From: Emcibacter sp.
GTDB lineage: Bacteria > Pseudomonadota > Alphaproteobacteria > Sphingomonadales > Emcibacteraceae
NCBI GenBank assembly: GCA_021647465.1
Contig: JAKIUQ010000003.1
Location: forward strand, 62,001-126,000
Direction: 5' to 3'
Length of the DNA stretch: 64,000 nt
How positions within the stretch are numbered: the first letter of the stretch is position 1; each line of letters starts with the position of its first letter. Made by a program: the position numbers and the translations under genes. The notes below the pieces were generated by a model. It was not told the DNA's origin and searched no databases. It saw only the letters and a program-made list of their open reading frames with translations. Below are positions 39,153 through 47,881 of the stretch, piece by piece.

Positions 39153-41702
39153 TTATAACGAGCGCTCAATTGTCTCTACTTCGTAACATTCAATGATGTC
39201 ATCTTTTTTCAGATCGTTATAACTGGCAAAATTCATGCCGCATTCCGTTCCAGACTGCACTTCATTCACATCATCCTTGAAGCGGCGCAGGGAACCAAGG
39301 TCGCCCTCAAAAATCACCACATCATCTCTGAGCAGACGCGCTTTGGCCCCTTTACGGATAATGCCGTCAAGCACAAGACAACCCGCCGCCTTACCGGTTT
39401 TCCCGGCAGAGAAGATATCAAGTATTTTTGCAGAGCCCAATATTGTCTCCCGCAATTCCGGCGCGAGCTTGCCAGACATAACGGCCTTGATATCATCCAC
39501 AAGGTCATAGATCACAGAATAATAGCGTATTTCGACACCTTCCTGATGGGCCAGATCGGCGGCCTTGCGGCTTGCGCGGACATTAAATCCCAAAATTGGT
39601 GCACCGGACGCGACGGCCAATGTCACATCGGATTCTGATATGCCGCCCACCGCAGAATGCAGTATTTTAGCCTGAACCTCGTCCGTATTCATGCTTTCAA
39701 GGGCGCCGGTAATGGCTTCGCAAGAGCCCTGAACGTCGGCCTTGATCACCAACGGCACAATTTCCGCCTGCTTGCTGTTCAATTTCTCAAACATGGCTTC
39801 AAGCGTTGCTTTTGGCGCGGCTTCTTTTTGCAATTTTTCCCGGCGTTTACGGAACTCGGAGACTTCGCGGGCTTTGGCTTCTGTATCTACCACAATGAAG
39901 CTGTCACCAGACCTTGGCATACCATTAATGCCAAGCACGCCAACAGGAACCGATGGGCCGGCCTTTTTCACATTACGCCCATGGTCATTCAACATGGCCT
40001 TTACCCGGCCCCATTCACTGCCACATACGAATATATCGCCTATTTTCAAGGTGCCGCGCTGAATAAGAACTGTGGCAACAGTGCCTTTTCCCTTGTCAAG
40101 CCGGGCTTCGACCACGGTACCATCGGCATTGCGGTCCTGATTAACTTTCAGGTCAAGCATTTCCGCCTGAAGCTGGATGGCTTCCGCCAATTTGTCCAGA
40201 TTGGTGCCTTTTAAGGCGGAGACTTCCACGTCCAGCACATCACCGCCCATACTTTCCACAAAAACTTCATGCTGCAACAGATCCTGACGAACCTTGTCGG
40301 GATTTGCATCCGGCTTATCCATTTTATTGATGGCCACGATGATAGGGACTTCTGCCGCCTTGGCATGGCTGATGGCCTCTATGGTCTGGGGCATGATACT
40401 ATCATCGGCCGCCACCACAAGAATCACAATATCCGTGACCCGCGCACCGCGCGAGCGCATGGCAGAGAAGGCCGCATGGCCCGGTGTATCAAGGAAAGTG
40501 ACCTTTTCACCATTCGCCATACGAACCTGATAAGATCCAATATGCTGGGTAATGCCGCCGGCCTCTCCCTTAATCACAGAAGATTTCCGAAAGGCATCAA
40601 GGATGGATGTTTTACCATGATCAACATGGCCCATCACGGTCACAACAGGGGCGCGTGACACCAGTTCACTTTCCGAATCATCCGGGCCGGCAAGATCAAC
40701 TTCCACATCAGACGCGCTGATGCGCCTGACCTTATGGCCAAATTCTTCCACAATCAGTTCCGCTGTGTCCTGATCTATTTCCTGGGCGGCCGTTGCCATC
40801 ACATCCATTTTCATGAGCGCCCGAATAACATCGACCGTTTTTTCTGTCATCCGGTTGGCCAGTTCCGCCACCGTAATCACATCCGGAATAATAACCTCGC
40901 GGAAGATTTTTTGTTGCAGGCCCTGTCCGCCTTTACGCTTTTCCTTGGCGCGCGCCCTTTTCAAAGCGGCAAAACTGCGTTGACGTTCCTGAGCGCCGCC
41001 GGAAAGCGCCTGCGTCACGGTCAGTCGTCCCGTGCGCCGCGTTGGCTCGGTTCGGCTTCGAGACGGCTTGGCCGCAGGACGCTCAGCTGATTTTACGCTT
41101 CCTGCAGGGGCGTGCTTTTTCGCAACCGGGGCTGGTTTGGCTTTTTCTTTTGGAGCCGCCGGGCTTTTCTTTGCTTCCAATTCTGCTTTCGCGGTTAATT
41201 CTGCCTCGATCTTTTTCTTAATTTCGAGATCGGCCTGAAATTTGGCATCATCATGGGCGGATTTTTTGGCTTCCTTGGCGTTCGTTACAGCCTTTTCCTT
41301 ATCTGATTCAGATCTCGCAGCAGCCTCTACGGCTTTTCTTTTTGCGGCTTCCAGCTCTAATTTGGCCCGTTTTTCAGATTCAATATTTGCCAAATCCAAA
41401 GCATTGGCCCGCGCCTTCAATTCACTTTCCGTTAATTGCCGGCCCCCTGCCGATAGCGGCTTTTTCTTTATCGGCACAGCGGTTGTCTTTTTGGGCGCCG
41501 GCGCAGATGACAGAACGGGTGAATTATCAGCCACCGGTGCCTGTTCGCCCGGCTTCAGCATCAGCTTTTTCTTGCGCTGGACAACCACGCCCGCCCCCGG
41601 CGCACGCGAACTTGTGGGGACCGCCGCCACGGATGGCTTCAGTTGCAGCGTTTTCCTGCCGGAAACCGATAATGGTTTTTTTGTATCCTTATCGTCACTC
41701 AT
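39153..41702 (-). CDS. infB: Translation initiation factor IF-2
   Basis: An 849-residue GTPase that places initiator tRNA on the 30S subunit. A long charged Lys/Ala/Glu-rich N-terminal region (1-250) contains a predicted coiled coil at about 95-185. It is followed by an IF2-N domain (about 270-330) and the G domain with GHVDHGKTS (358-366), LDTPGHAAFS and NKMD. Domains II-IV follow to the C terminus (TIERSL end). It is somewhat shorter than the longest alphaproteobacterial IF-2 because of its N-terminal linker. It lies in the nusA-ylxR-infB-rbfA order. Confidence 0.97.
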   Translation of the reverse strand: MSDDKDTKKPLSVSGRKTLQLKPSVAAVPTSSRAPGAGVVVQRKKKLMLKPGEQAPVADNSPVLSSAPAPKKTTAVPIKKKPLSAGGRQLTESELKARANALDLANIESEKRAKLELEAAKRKAVEAAARSESDKEKAVTNAKEAKKSAHDDAKFQADLEIKKKIEAELTAKAELEAKKSPAAPKEKAKPAPVAKKHAPAGSVKSAERPAAKPSRSRTEPTRRTGRLTVTQALSGGAQERQRSFAALKRARAKEKRKGGQGLQQKIFREVIIPDVITVAELANRMTEKTVDVIRALMKMDVMATAAQEIDQDTAELIVEEFGHKVRRISASDVEVDLAGPDDSESELVSRAPVVTVMGHVDHGKTSILDAFRKSSVIKGEAGGITQHIGSYQVRMANGEKVTFLDTPGHAAFSAMRSRGARVTDIVILVVAADDSIMPQTIEAISHAKAAEVPIIVAINKMDKPDANPDKVRQDLLQHEVFVESMGGDVLDVEVSALKGTNLDKLAEAIQLQAEMLDLKVNQDRNADGTVVEARLDKGKGTVATVLIQRGTLKIGDIFVCGSEWGRVKAMLNDHGRNVKKAGPSVPVGVLGINGMPRSGDSFIVVDTEAKAREVSEFRKRREKLQKEAAPKATLEAMFEKLNSKQAEIVPLVIKADVQGSCEAITGALESMNTDEVQAKILHSAVGGISESDVTLAVASGAPILGFNVRASRKAADLAHQEGVEIRYYSVIYDLVDDIKAVMSGKLAPELRETILGSAKILDIFSAGKTGKAAGCLVLDGIIRKGAKARLLRDDVVIFEGDLGSLRRFKDDVNEVQSGTECGMNFASYNDLKKDDIIECYEVETIERSL

Positions 41703-41759
41703 TCTATATTTGCCTATTCGCCTTACGCTTACTCAAATCAAAAAATCATCACTTTGTTA

Positions 41760-42455
41760 TTATAACATCGCAACACCTTCATACCGAGAAAATTCCTTTA
41801 TAAAACTTTCCGTCATTCCACCCGGCAATAATACCACATGAACCGCATTGGACAACCCCAATGTCTGCCCCAACTGTTTGCGGGTGAACATATCAATCAC
41901 CCGAATTTTTTCAAGAACATTCCCCAGACCAGAGCATAATTTACTTCGCCCACCCTCTGCGGCATCTTCTGCTGTAATCAAAGCCCGGCACTTATGAGCC
42001 TTGAGCTTTATACGCACCTTTTCAAATCCCGAGACCAAAAGTCCCGCGCGATTGACCAGACCCAAATAATTCAAACATCGCTGCCTGAGCAATTGTTCCA
42101 CCAAATCCGGCAGATTGTCATCCACCCGGACTTGCATTTTCTGACCTGTCGCCGCCTTATCTTCTGGCTCTTCAAGCGTCTCTACATCGGCCCGCTGACG
42201 GCCAGCAAGCCCCCGTTTAGAGGCAAAGGCCCTATGCCCAAAACGGACAAAAATCTTTTTCTTCATGGCGCTTTGCAGCACCGCGCGGTCTGCTAAAATC
42301 CAGCCCCCACGCCCGGGGAGTTTCCCCGCCACATCCGGAATGATATTTCCGGCAGGACCCAAGACAAAGCGGATCATTTTATGCGCCGGATATGTCTCGC
42401 CAGTTACCAAACATCGTCTTTCCCGCTGCTTTTTACGATGCCGTTTTTGATCCAA
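41760..42455 (-). CDS. YlxR-type RNA-binding protein with L7Ae-like C-terminal domain
   Basis: A 231-residue fusion. Residues 10-80 are the YlxR/DUF448 domain (RRCLVTGETYPAHKMIRFV, GRGGWILADRAVLQSA), and about 115-215 is an L7Ae/L30e-like RNA-binding domain (LNYLGLVNRAGLLVSGFEKVRIKLKAHKCRALITAEDAAEGG). This fusion is usual in Alphaproteobacteria between nusA and infB. It probably binds RNA during transcription or ribosome assembly; YlxR proteins have been linked to RNase P. It starts 4 bp after the nusA stop. Confidence 0.88.
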   Translation of the reverse strand: MDQKRHRKKQRERRCLVTGETYPAHKMIRFVLGPAGNIIPDVAGKLPGRGGWILADRAVLQSAMKKKIFVRFGHRAFASKRGLAGRQRADVETLEEPEDKAATGQKMQVRVDDNLPDLVEQLLRQRCLNYLGLVNRAGLLVSGFEKVRIKLKAHKCRALITAEDAAEGGRSKLCSGLGNVLEKIRVIDMFTRKQLGQTLGLSNAVHVVLLPGGMTESFIKEFSRYEGVAML

Positions 42456-42459
42456 TTTT

Positions 42460-44058
42460 TTACCCAGCTTCTGGCTTATCTTCTGATTCTACGGCCTCTG
42501 GCTTTGCATCTTCCGAGGTACCATCAGCGGCCTCGCCCTCTTCATCGTCAAACCAATGGGCGCGCGCCGCCATAATGATCTTGTTGGCCTGTTCTTCGTC
42601 CAGCCCTGTCCCGCGCAAAATACCGTCTTCCTGACTGATCAATTCATCCGCAGACAGGTCACCAAGGTCATCCAGCGTTTTGATGCCCGCCTCGCCCAGT
42701 ATCACCATCATCGCAGAGGTAAGGCCTTCGATGGCCGCGATTTCATCAGAAACCCCTAATTCAACACGGGATTTTTCAGATTCAAGTGCCTGACGTTCCA
42801 GCGCCTCACGGGCGCGGCTTTGCAGCTCTTCCACCAGATCTGCATCAAATCCTTCGATGCCCGCGAATTCTTCCGGTGCCACATAGGCCACCTCTTCCAT
42901 ATTACGGAAGCCTTCGGCCACCAGCAACAGGGCCAGTGTTTCATCCACATCCAACTGGGCAACAAATAGTTCTGTCCGCATTTTGTATTCTACCTGACGT
43001 TTTTCAGACTCGGCGGCCTCGGTCATGATGTCGACCTGCCATTCGCTCAATTGCGAGGCCAGACGAACATTCTGCCCCCGGCGACCAATGGCCAGACTCA
43101 GCTGATCTTCCGGCACCACAACATCAATACGTTTTCTGTCTTCATCCAGGACGACCTTGGTCACATCTGCCGGTGCCAAAGCACTGATGATAAAAGTGGC
43201 GGGATCCGGAGACCATTGGATAATATCAATTTTCTCACCGGCAAGCTCATTGACCACCGCCTGTACGCGGCTGCCGCGCATGCCGACACAAGCTCCCACA
43301 GGGTCAATGGAACTGTCTGAACTGCGCACCGCGATTTTTGCCCGGCTTCCCGGGTCACGGGCAACACCAACAATTTCAATAACGCCATCATAAATTTCAG
43401 GCACTTCCTGCGTAAAAAGCTTGGCCATGAAGTCAGGATGAGAGCGGGACAAGAAAATTTGCGGCCCGCGCAGCTCCCGGCGCACATCCGCAATATAAGC
43501 CCTGATCCGGTCACCATTGCGCATATGTTCACGCGGGATCATCTGGTCGCGGCGTATAATGGCCTCTGCCTGCCCCACATCAAGGATGACATTGCCATAT
43601 TCAACCCGTTTGACCACACCATTGATAATTTCACCAACCCGTTCCTGATACTCATCAAACTGGCGTTGGCGTTCTGCATCGCGCACTTTTTGCACGATAA
43701 CCTGTTTTGCAGTCTGGGCGGCAACCCGGCCAAAATCAATGGGCGGCAATTCATCGGCAAGAAGATCGCCAATCACCGCATCTTCTTTTAACTTAAGGGC
43801 ATCCTCCAGTGTCAATTCAGTCGCATGGTTTTCCACATGCTCGACAACCTCCATAACACGGTAAAGCTTTATATCACCGGTTTTGCGTTCAATATGGGCT
43901 TTAATCTCATTTTCCGCGCCATATCTTGATCGCGCCGCCTTTTGAATGGCTTCTTCCAAAGCCTCCAGCACGATTTCCTTGTCAATGTTTTTTTCCCGTG
44001 CAACCGCATCAGCAATTTGCAGTAATTCCATTCTATTTGCACTAACTGCCGTTGTCAT
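42460..44058 (-). CDS. nusA: Transcription termination/antitermination factor NusA
   Basis: A 532-residue RNA polymerase-binding factor. The N-terminal domain starts at MELLQIADAVAREKNIDKE. The S1 domain (about 120-190) contains INGVVKRVEYGNVILDVG. Two KH domains follow (GACVGMRGSRVQAVVNEL and LAIGRRGQNVRLASQL). The C-terminal acidic helix-hairpin-helix repeats (about 340-500) are those found in proteobacterial NusA. The start at 44058 (MTTAVS) is chosen because GGAG precedes it by 8 nt; the frame is open to 44100. A 7-bp dyad (ATGCTCG-CC-CGAGCAT, 44075-44090) lies just upstream. Confidence 0.95.
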   Translation of the reverse strand: MTTAVSANRMELLQIADAVAREKNIDKEIVLEALEEAIQKAARSRYGAENEIKAHIERKTGDIKLYRVMEVVEHVENHATELTLEDALKLKEDAVIGDLLADELPPIDFGRVAAQTAKQVIVQKVRDAERQRQFDEYQERVGEIINGVVKRVEYGNVILDVGQAEAIIRRDQMIPREHMRNGDRIRAYIADVRRELRGPQIFLSRSHPDFMAKLFTQEVPEIYDGVIEIVGVARDPGSRAKIAVRSSDSSIDPVGACVGMRGSRVQAVVNELAGEKIDIIQWSPDPATFIISALAPADVTKVVLDEDRKRIDVVVPEDQLSLAIGRRGQNVRLASQLSEWQVDIMTEAAESEKRQVEYKMRTELFVAQLDVDETLALLLVAEGFRNMEEVAYVAPEEFAGIEGFDADLVEELQSRAREALERQALESEKSRVELGVSDEIAAIEGLTSAMMVILGEAGIKTLDDLGDLSADELISQEDGILRGTGLDEEQANKIIMAARAHWFDDEEGEAADGTSEDAKPEAVESEDKPEAG

Positions 44059-44112
44059 ACCTTGAACTCCATTCATGCTCGCCCGAGCATATATTCTCAA
44101 TGCTATCGTTTA

Positions 44113-44607
44113 TTAACCCGCTGCGGATGCCATCGCCAGCAATTCATCCGTTAATACAAGTTTAGACCGGTAAATATTATTGAAATCCACTTCAAAAAAC
44201 GTACCGTCCACCTCAATCTTTACCAAATCGCCGCTAATACCCTTTAATTTGCCTCGAAACCGGCGCCGGCCCGCTTCAGGGACAGACAATTCCAGCTTAA
44301 TCTCATAACCCGCATAATTTTCAAAATCTTTGCGGCGGGTCAGGGGCCTGTCTATGCCGGGCGTACTTACCTCTAAAACATACTCACCTGATATGGGGTC
44401 TTCCACATCCAAAATGACGGAAATTTCCCGGCTCAATTTAGCGCAATCTTCAACCAGCATACTGCCGTCAGGCCGTTCGGCCATAATTTGTAACGTCATT
44501 GCCTCGCCGCGTGCTGAATTTTTCAGCGCGATCCGGATTACCTCATAGCCCATTGCCTCAGCAATAGGGTCGATAATTTTATGCAACATTTCAATCTGTG
44601 ACGACAC
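44113..44607 (-). CDS. rimP: Ribosome maturation factor RimP
   Basis: A 164-residue protein needed for 30S maturation. IIDPIAEAMGYEVIRIAL (11-28), DCAKLSREISVILDVEDPISGEYVLEVSTPGIDRPL (56-90, the most conserved stretch) and the C-terminal Sm-like part identify it. It is first in the rimP-nusA-ylxR-infB series. Confidence 0.95.
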   Translation of the reverse strand: MSSQIEMLHKIIDPIAEAMGYEVIRIALKNSARGEAMTLQIMAERPDGSMLVEDCAKLSREISVILDVEDPISGEYVLEVSTPGIDRPLTRRKDFENYAGYEIKLELSVPEAGRRRFRGKLKGISGDLVKIEVDGTFFEVDFNNIYRSKLVLTDELLAMASAAG

Positions 44608-44711
44608 AGTATATTTCCACTTTAGCTTTCACCAAACAAAAATGCAGGCCAGAGATCCATTTAAGTGATCCACTTGCCCGCACTTTAAACCTTCAAGTGA
44701 TTCGGTTGGTA

Positions 44712-44741
44712 TATATATAGTCGAAAAGCAGAGAACTTCAA
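44712..44741 (-). promoter_or_regulatory. Likely promoter of the rimP-nusA-infB operon
   Basis: On the minus strand, TTGAAG (44741-44736) is followed after 16-18 bp by a TATATATA stretch (44719-44712). The gap to the rimP start is about 105 nt. That leader contains an inverted repeat AAGTG-ATC-CACTT (44663-44675). Three related AAGTGATxC/AAGCGAAT segments (about 44661, 44694 and 44738) recur in this 156-bp gap. Confidence 0.4.
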
Positions 44742-44763
44742 GCGAATAGTATGATAGGGGGAA

Positions 44764-45528
44764 CTATGCTGTGCGCGCCCGGCGAATAAAGCGCAAATAA
44801 CTGCTTTTCCGACCCTGTTCCAGCGACTTTTTTTCATAGCGGCTTGGCGGCCAGTCCTCTGATCGCGCGCGCCAGTTCTCCGGCTTATCGCTTACCCAGT
44901 CAAAATCCTGAGACGACAACATATGCGCCATAATCCAGCGGCAATATTCCATATGATCAGTCCCAATACGAAGCTCTGCGCCATTTTTAAGAATTCGCGC
45001 CAGAGCCGCTATATTTCCGGCGCTGACAATACGGCGTTTATGATGACGGGCCTTGGGCCAGGGATCTGGGAACAAAATAAAGGCCCGGCCAATGGATTGA
45101 TCCGGCAGGCTGTCCATCATAAGGCGGGCGTCATCTTTGAAAATTCTGACATTTTCAAGGCGGCGGGCCTCCAGAAAATCAACAAGGCCCGAGACGCCGT
45201 TGATAAAAGGCTCGCAGCCGATCATACCAACGGACGGGTTATTTTCCGCCTGAGTCGCCAGATGTTCGCCCTTGCCAAAGCCGATCTCCAGCCAGTGATC
45301 CTGCATTGAGCGCTTAAAATACTCTTCCGGGGGAATTGGGTTTTCGGGGGGATCACCGGGCCTTTGATCAGACAGAATTATCTCTATCTTTGGCAGCCAT
45401 TTGTCAAGCCGCGCCTGACGGGCAGGGGACAGTGCCGCCGCAAGACGGCGACCATAAACCCGGCTGCCTTTTATATTTTCCAGATCTCGCATATAAATCA
45501 TATAAGGCCCATAAAGCCCTATGTCCAT
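44764..45528 (-). CDS. trmB: tRNA (guanine-46-N7)-methyltransferase
   Basis: A 254-residue SAM-dependent enzyme that makes m7G46 in tRNA variable loops. LEIGFGKGEHLA (motif I, about 91-102), FILFPDPWPKARHHKRRIV (the family signature, about 164-182) and LRIGTDHMEYCRWI are diagnostic. The start is uncertain: MRDLENIKGSRVYGRR at 45492 is closer to the usual family start, and neither has a clear ribosome site. It is 27 bp downstream of metK. Confidence 0.94.
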   Translation of the reverse strand: MDIGLYGPYMIYMRDLENIKGSRVYGRRLAAALSPARQARLDKWLPKIEIILSDQRPGDPPENPIPPEEYFKRSMQDHWLEIGFGKGEHLATQAENNPSVGMIGCEPFINGVSGLVDFLEARRLENVRIFKDDARLMMDSLPDQSIGRAFILFPDPWPKARHHKRRIVSAGNIAALARILKNGAELRIGTDHMEYCRWIMAHMLSSQDFDWVSDKPENWRARSEDWPPSRYEKKSLEQGRKSSYLRFIRRARTA

Positions 45529-45555
45529 GCCAAAAGAATACCTGAGTATTACCGC

Positions 45556-46719
45556 TTAAAAATAAGATTTTAAACGATCTGCCAAATCCAGTTTTTCCCA
45601 TGAAAAGCCGCCATCCGCATCCGGCGCACGGCCAAAATGGCCATAGGCGGCTGTCCGTTCATAAATGGGCCGGTTAAGGTTAAGATGCTTGCGAATACCC
45701 CGGGGACTCAAATCCATCACCTCAAATAATATTTTTTCGAGAGCTTCGGGATCAATATTACCTGTCTCATGAAAATCTACATACAGGGATAACGGATGGG
45801 ATACGCCAATGGCATAGGACAATTGTATGGTACAACGATCCGCAAGGCCCGCTGCCACAATATTTTTGGCAAGATACCGCGATGCATAAGCCGCTGACCT
45901 GTCAACTTTTGTCGGATCTTTTCCAGAAAAAGCCCCGCCGCCATGAGGGGCCGCGCCGCCGTAAGTATCCACAATAATCTTCCGTCCCGTCAGGCCCGCA
46001 TCCCCGTCCGGCCCGCCAATGACAAAATTGCCCGTGGGATTGATATAAAGCTCTGCTTCGGGGCACATCCAGCCCGCCGGTAAAGTTTTTTCAATATGTT
46101 CAATGACAATTTCCCGAACCCGTTCCTGCGACACATCGGCGCCGTGCTGGGTGGAAACCACAACAGACGCCGCCCCAACCGGAACGCCATCCTCATATTT
46201 TAAGGTTATCTGGCTTTTGGAATCAGGCCCAAGCTCTGTGATGCCGCCGTGCCGGGCTTCTGCCAGAGACTGCAATATGGCATGGGAATAATGCAGGGGC
46301 GCGGGCATATAAACATCCGTCTCATTGGTGGCATAACCGAACATAATGCCCTGATCACCCGCCCCTTCGTCTTTATTGTCCCCGCTGTCCACACCCATGG
46401 CAATATCCGCAGACTGTCCATGCACATGAACCTCAACAGACATATCCTGCCAGTGAAACCCCTCCTGTTCATAGCCGATATCCTTAACCACCCTGCGGGC
46501 CGCCGCTGCCATAGCCTCTGCATTAACTGAGGACGGGCCCCGCACCTCACCCGCCAGAACAACGCGGTTTGTGGTGGTTAATGTTTCAACAGCCACGCGC
46601 GATTCTGGCGCGGCACCCAGGAACAGGTCAACGATTGCATCAGAAATACAATCCGAGACTTTATCTGGATGACCCTCTGACACGGATTCACTGGTGAATA
46701 AATAATTTTTTCTGGACAT
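45556..46719 (-). CDS. metK: S-adenosylmethionine synthetase
   Basis: A 387-residue enzyme that makes SAM from methionine and ATP. SESVSEGHPDKVSDCISDAIVD (8-29), GAGDQGIMFGYA (ATP binding), and GGAAPHGGGAFSGKDPTKVDRSAAY (P-loop-like, about 255-280) are the family signatures. SAM made here serves the methyltransferases TrmB and UbiE also encoded in the window. In the leader, a perfect dyad ATATAAAG-AAAC-CTTTATAT lies at 46776-46795. I see no recognisable SAM riboswitch. Confidence 0.97.
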   Translation of the reverse strand: MSRKNYLFTSESVSEGHPDKVSDCISDAIVDLFLGAAPESRVAVETLTTTNRVVLAGEVRGPSSVNAEAMAAAARRVVKDIGYEQEGFHWQDMSVEVHVHGQSADIAMGVDSGDNKDEGAGDQGIMFGYATNETDVYMPAPLHYSHAILQSLAEARHGGITELGPDSKSQITLKYEDGVPVGAASVVVSTQHGADVSQERVREIVIEHIEKTLPAGWMCPEAELYINPTGNFVIGGPDGDAGLTGRKIIVDTYGGAAPHGGGAFSGKDPTKVDRSAAYASRYLAKNIVAAGLADRCTIQLSYAIGVSHPLSLYVDFHETGNIDPEALEKILFEVMDLSPRGIRKHLNLNRPIYERTAAYGHFGRAPDADGGFSWEKLDLADRLKSYF

Positions 46720-46775
46720 ATGTCATTCTCCGGCAATGAAATTCAAGATTCTATTCAGAACATAACATATCATTT

Positions 46776-46795
46776 ATATAAAGAAACCTTTATAT
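46776..46795 (-). promoter_or_regulatory. Dyad in the metK leader
   Basis: ATATAAAG (46776-46783), AAAC, CTTTATAT (46788-46795): a perfect 8-bp inverted repeat 57 bp upstream of metK. It could be an operator or a weak RNA hairpin. The rest of the 220-bp gap between metK and the sugar transferase gene shows no gene. Confidence 0.4.
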
Positions 46796-46939
46796 TTAAT
46801 TAACACCCTGTTTGTCCCCTTGATAATATCTATGATGAAGATATGCCCCGCAGCCTGTTAAGCCATATAGAGCAAAAGCCTGGAACTATCGGCTCCAAGC
46901 TTTAATTAATTGATGATGTTTTACGCTATTATAGTGGCC

Positions 46940-47584
46940 TTACTTTGAAGGTAAGTCATCTACAGGAGGTTCCGAATTTGCCCATTCCGGCATGGTCACA
47001 TGATTTTCCGCAGAAACGCCGCTTCGGCTCAAAACGATGGGGATGGTTCGAAACAGGATTTTCAGATCCGTTAGAAAGCTGCAATTATCCACATACCAGA
47101 CATCCAGAATAAATTTCTGGTTCCAGCTGATGGAATTACGGCCCATGATTTGTGCCCATCCGCTTATCCCGGGGCGAACTTCATGGCGGCGCATTTGTTC
47201 GGATGTATAGCGGGAGCCATATTCCGCAATGAAAGGCCGGGGGCCAATCAAGCTCATGTCCCCAATAAGAACATTCCAAAGTTGCGGCAATTCATCAAGG
47301 CTGCAATCCCGAAGCAATTTACCAAATCTTGTCAAACGATATTCATCGGCCAGAAATTCGCCGTTTTCGTCCCTGCAGTTGGTCATGCTGCGAAATTTCC
47401 AAATGGTAAAAACTTCCCCATTCAGCCCCAGTCTGTCCTGCGTGAATATTATCGGGCTTCCTAATTTGATGCGCACCAGAATTGCGACAATAACCAAAAC
47501 AGGTGACAATAATAATATCAAAGAAATTGCACCGATTAGGTCTAACAGCCTTTTCCAGATATTTTTATAAGTTAAGCCCCTCAT
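46940..47584 (-). CDS. Polyprenyl-phosphate sugar phosphotransferase (polysaccharide initiation)
   Basis: A 214-residue enzyme of the bacterial sugar transferase family (WcaJ/PglC type). It moves a sugar-1-phosphate onto undecaprenyl phosphate to start a surface polysaccharide. One membrane helix (about 14-38), then the catalytic core: IWKFRSM (61-67), LDELPQLWNVLIGDMSLIGPRP (96-117) with the DE pair, and the C-terminal segment with RPGISGWAQIMGR. It is a short form without the large N-terminal membrane region. GAGGA precedes the ATG. It stands alone, without other glycan genes, and its promoter carries two CtrA-like boxes. Confidence 0.88.
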   Translation of the reverse strand: MRGLTYKNIWKRLLDLIGAISLILLLSPVLVIVAILVRIKLGSPIIFTQDRLGLNGEVFTIWKFRSMTNCRDENGEFLADEYRLTRFGKLLRDCSLDELPQLWNVLIGDMSLIGPRPFIAEYGSRYTSEQMRRHEVRPGISGWAQIMGRNSISWNQKFILDVWYVDNCSFLTDLKILFRTIPIVLSRSGVSAENHVTMPEWANSEPPVDDLPSK

Positions 47585-47623
47585 TTTTTATTCCTCATAG
47601 TCGCCATTATCGTCGATGCCCTG

Positions 47624-47655
47624 TTAATAACCCCTTAAGGTTAATGCAGGATTAA
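47624..47655 (-). promoter_or_regulatory. Two adjacent CtrA-like boxes upstream of the sugar transferase gene
   Basis: TTAA-N7-TTAA at 47624-47638 and again at 47641-47655, separated by 2 bp. This is the CtrA consensus of Alphaproteobacteria; read on the gene's strand, the distal box continues TTAACC as in the fuller consensus. They lie 40-71 nt before the ATG. A GATAAT -10-like element (47608-47613) would place the proximal box over the -35 region. Confidence 0.6.
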
Positions 47656-47698
47656 CAATGCGCAAAAAACATTCTTTTGAAAAGCCTTTGCACAAACA

Positions 47699-47739
47699 CC
47701 CCCCCCCATGACCTGATTTTTTAATGCGTACATTAAAAA
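47699..47739. other. Poly-C tract and AT-rich palindrome
   Basis: Nine consecutive C at 47699-47707, then a perfect inverted repeat TTTTTAATG-CGTA-CATTAAAAA (47718-47739). Both lie in the 297-bp gap between the sugar transferase and lysyl-tRNA synthetase genes. The palindrome could be a binding site. The homopolymer is a slippage-prone site about 115 bp upstream of the sugar transferase start. Confidence 0.5.
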
Positions 47740-47815
47740 TCAACCATACACTTCTAAGTCGCAGGAAATTAACTTCTATAAGTGGATTATCATCATCATG
47801 ATACCATTACAAGCA

Positions 47816-47843
47816 TAAAAAGCCATTTAGTCCTAATGGACTA
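47816..47843 (-). terminator. Weak terminator after the lysyl-tRNA synthetase gene
   Basis: TAGTCC (47828-47833), TAAT, GGACTA (47838-47843) forms a perfect 6-bp hairpin 39 bp past the stop. On the minus strand it is followed by AAATGGCTTTTT. The T-run is offset from the stem, so efficiency is uncertain. Confidence 0.4.
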
Positions 47844-47881
47844 GACAGAATATTCGCACGTGCAGCAAATAATCTTCCCGC

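Noticed and set aside
46720..46939. SAM riboswitch upstream of metK
   Set aside because: The 220-bp leader contains only an AT-rich 8-bp dyad; I cannot find the conserved core of SAM-I, SAM-II or SAM/SAH classes.
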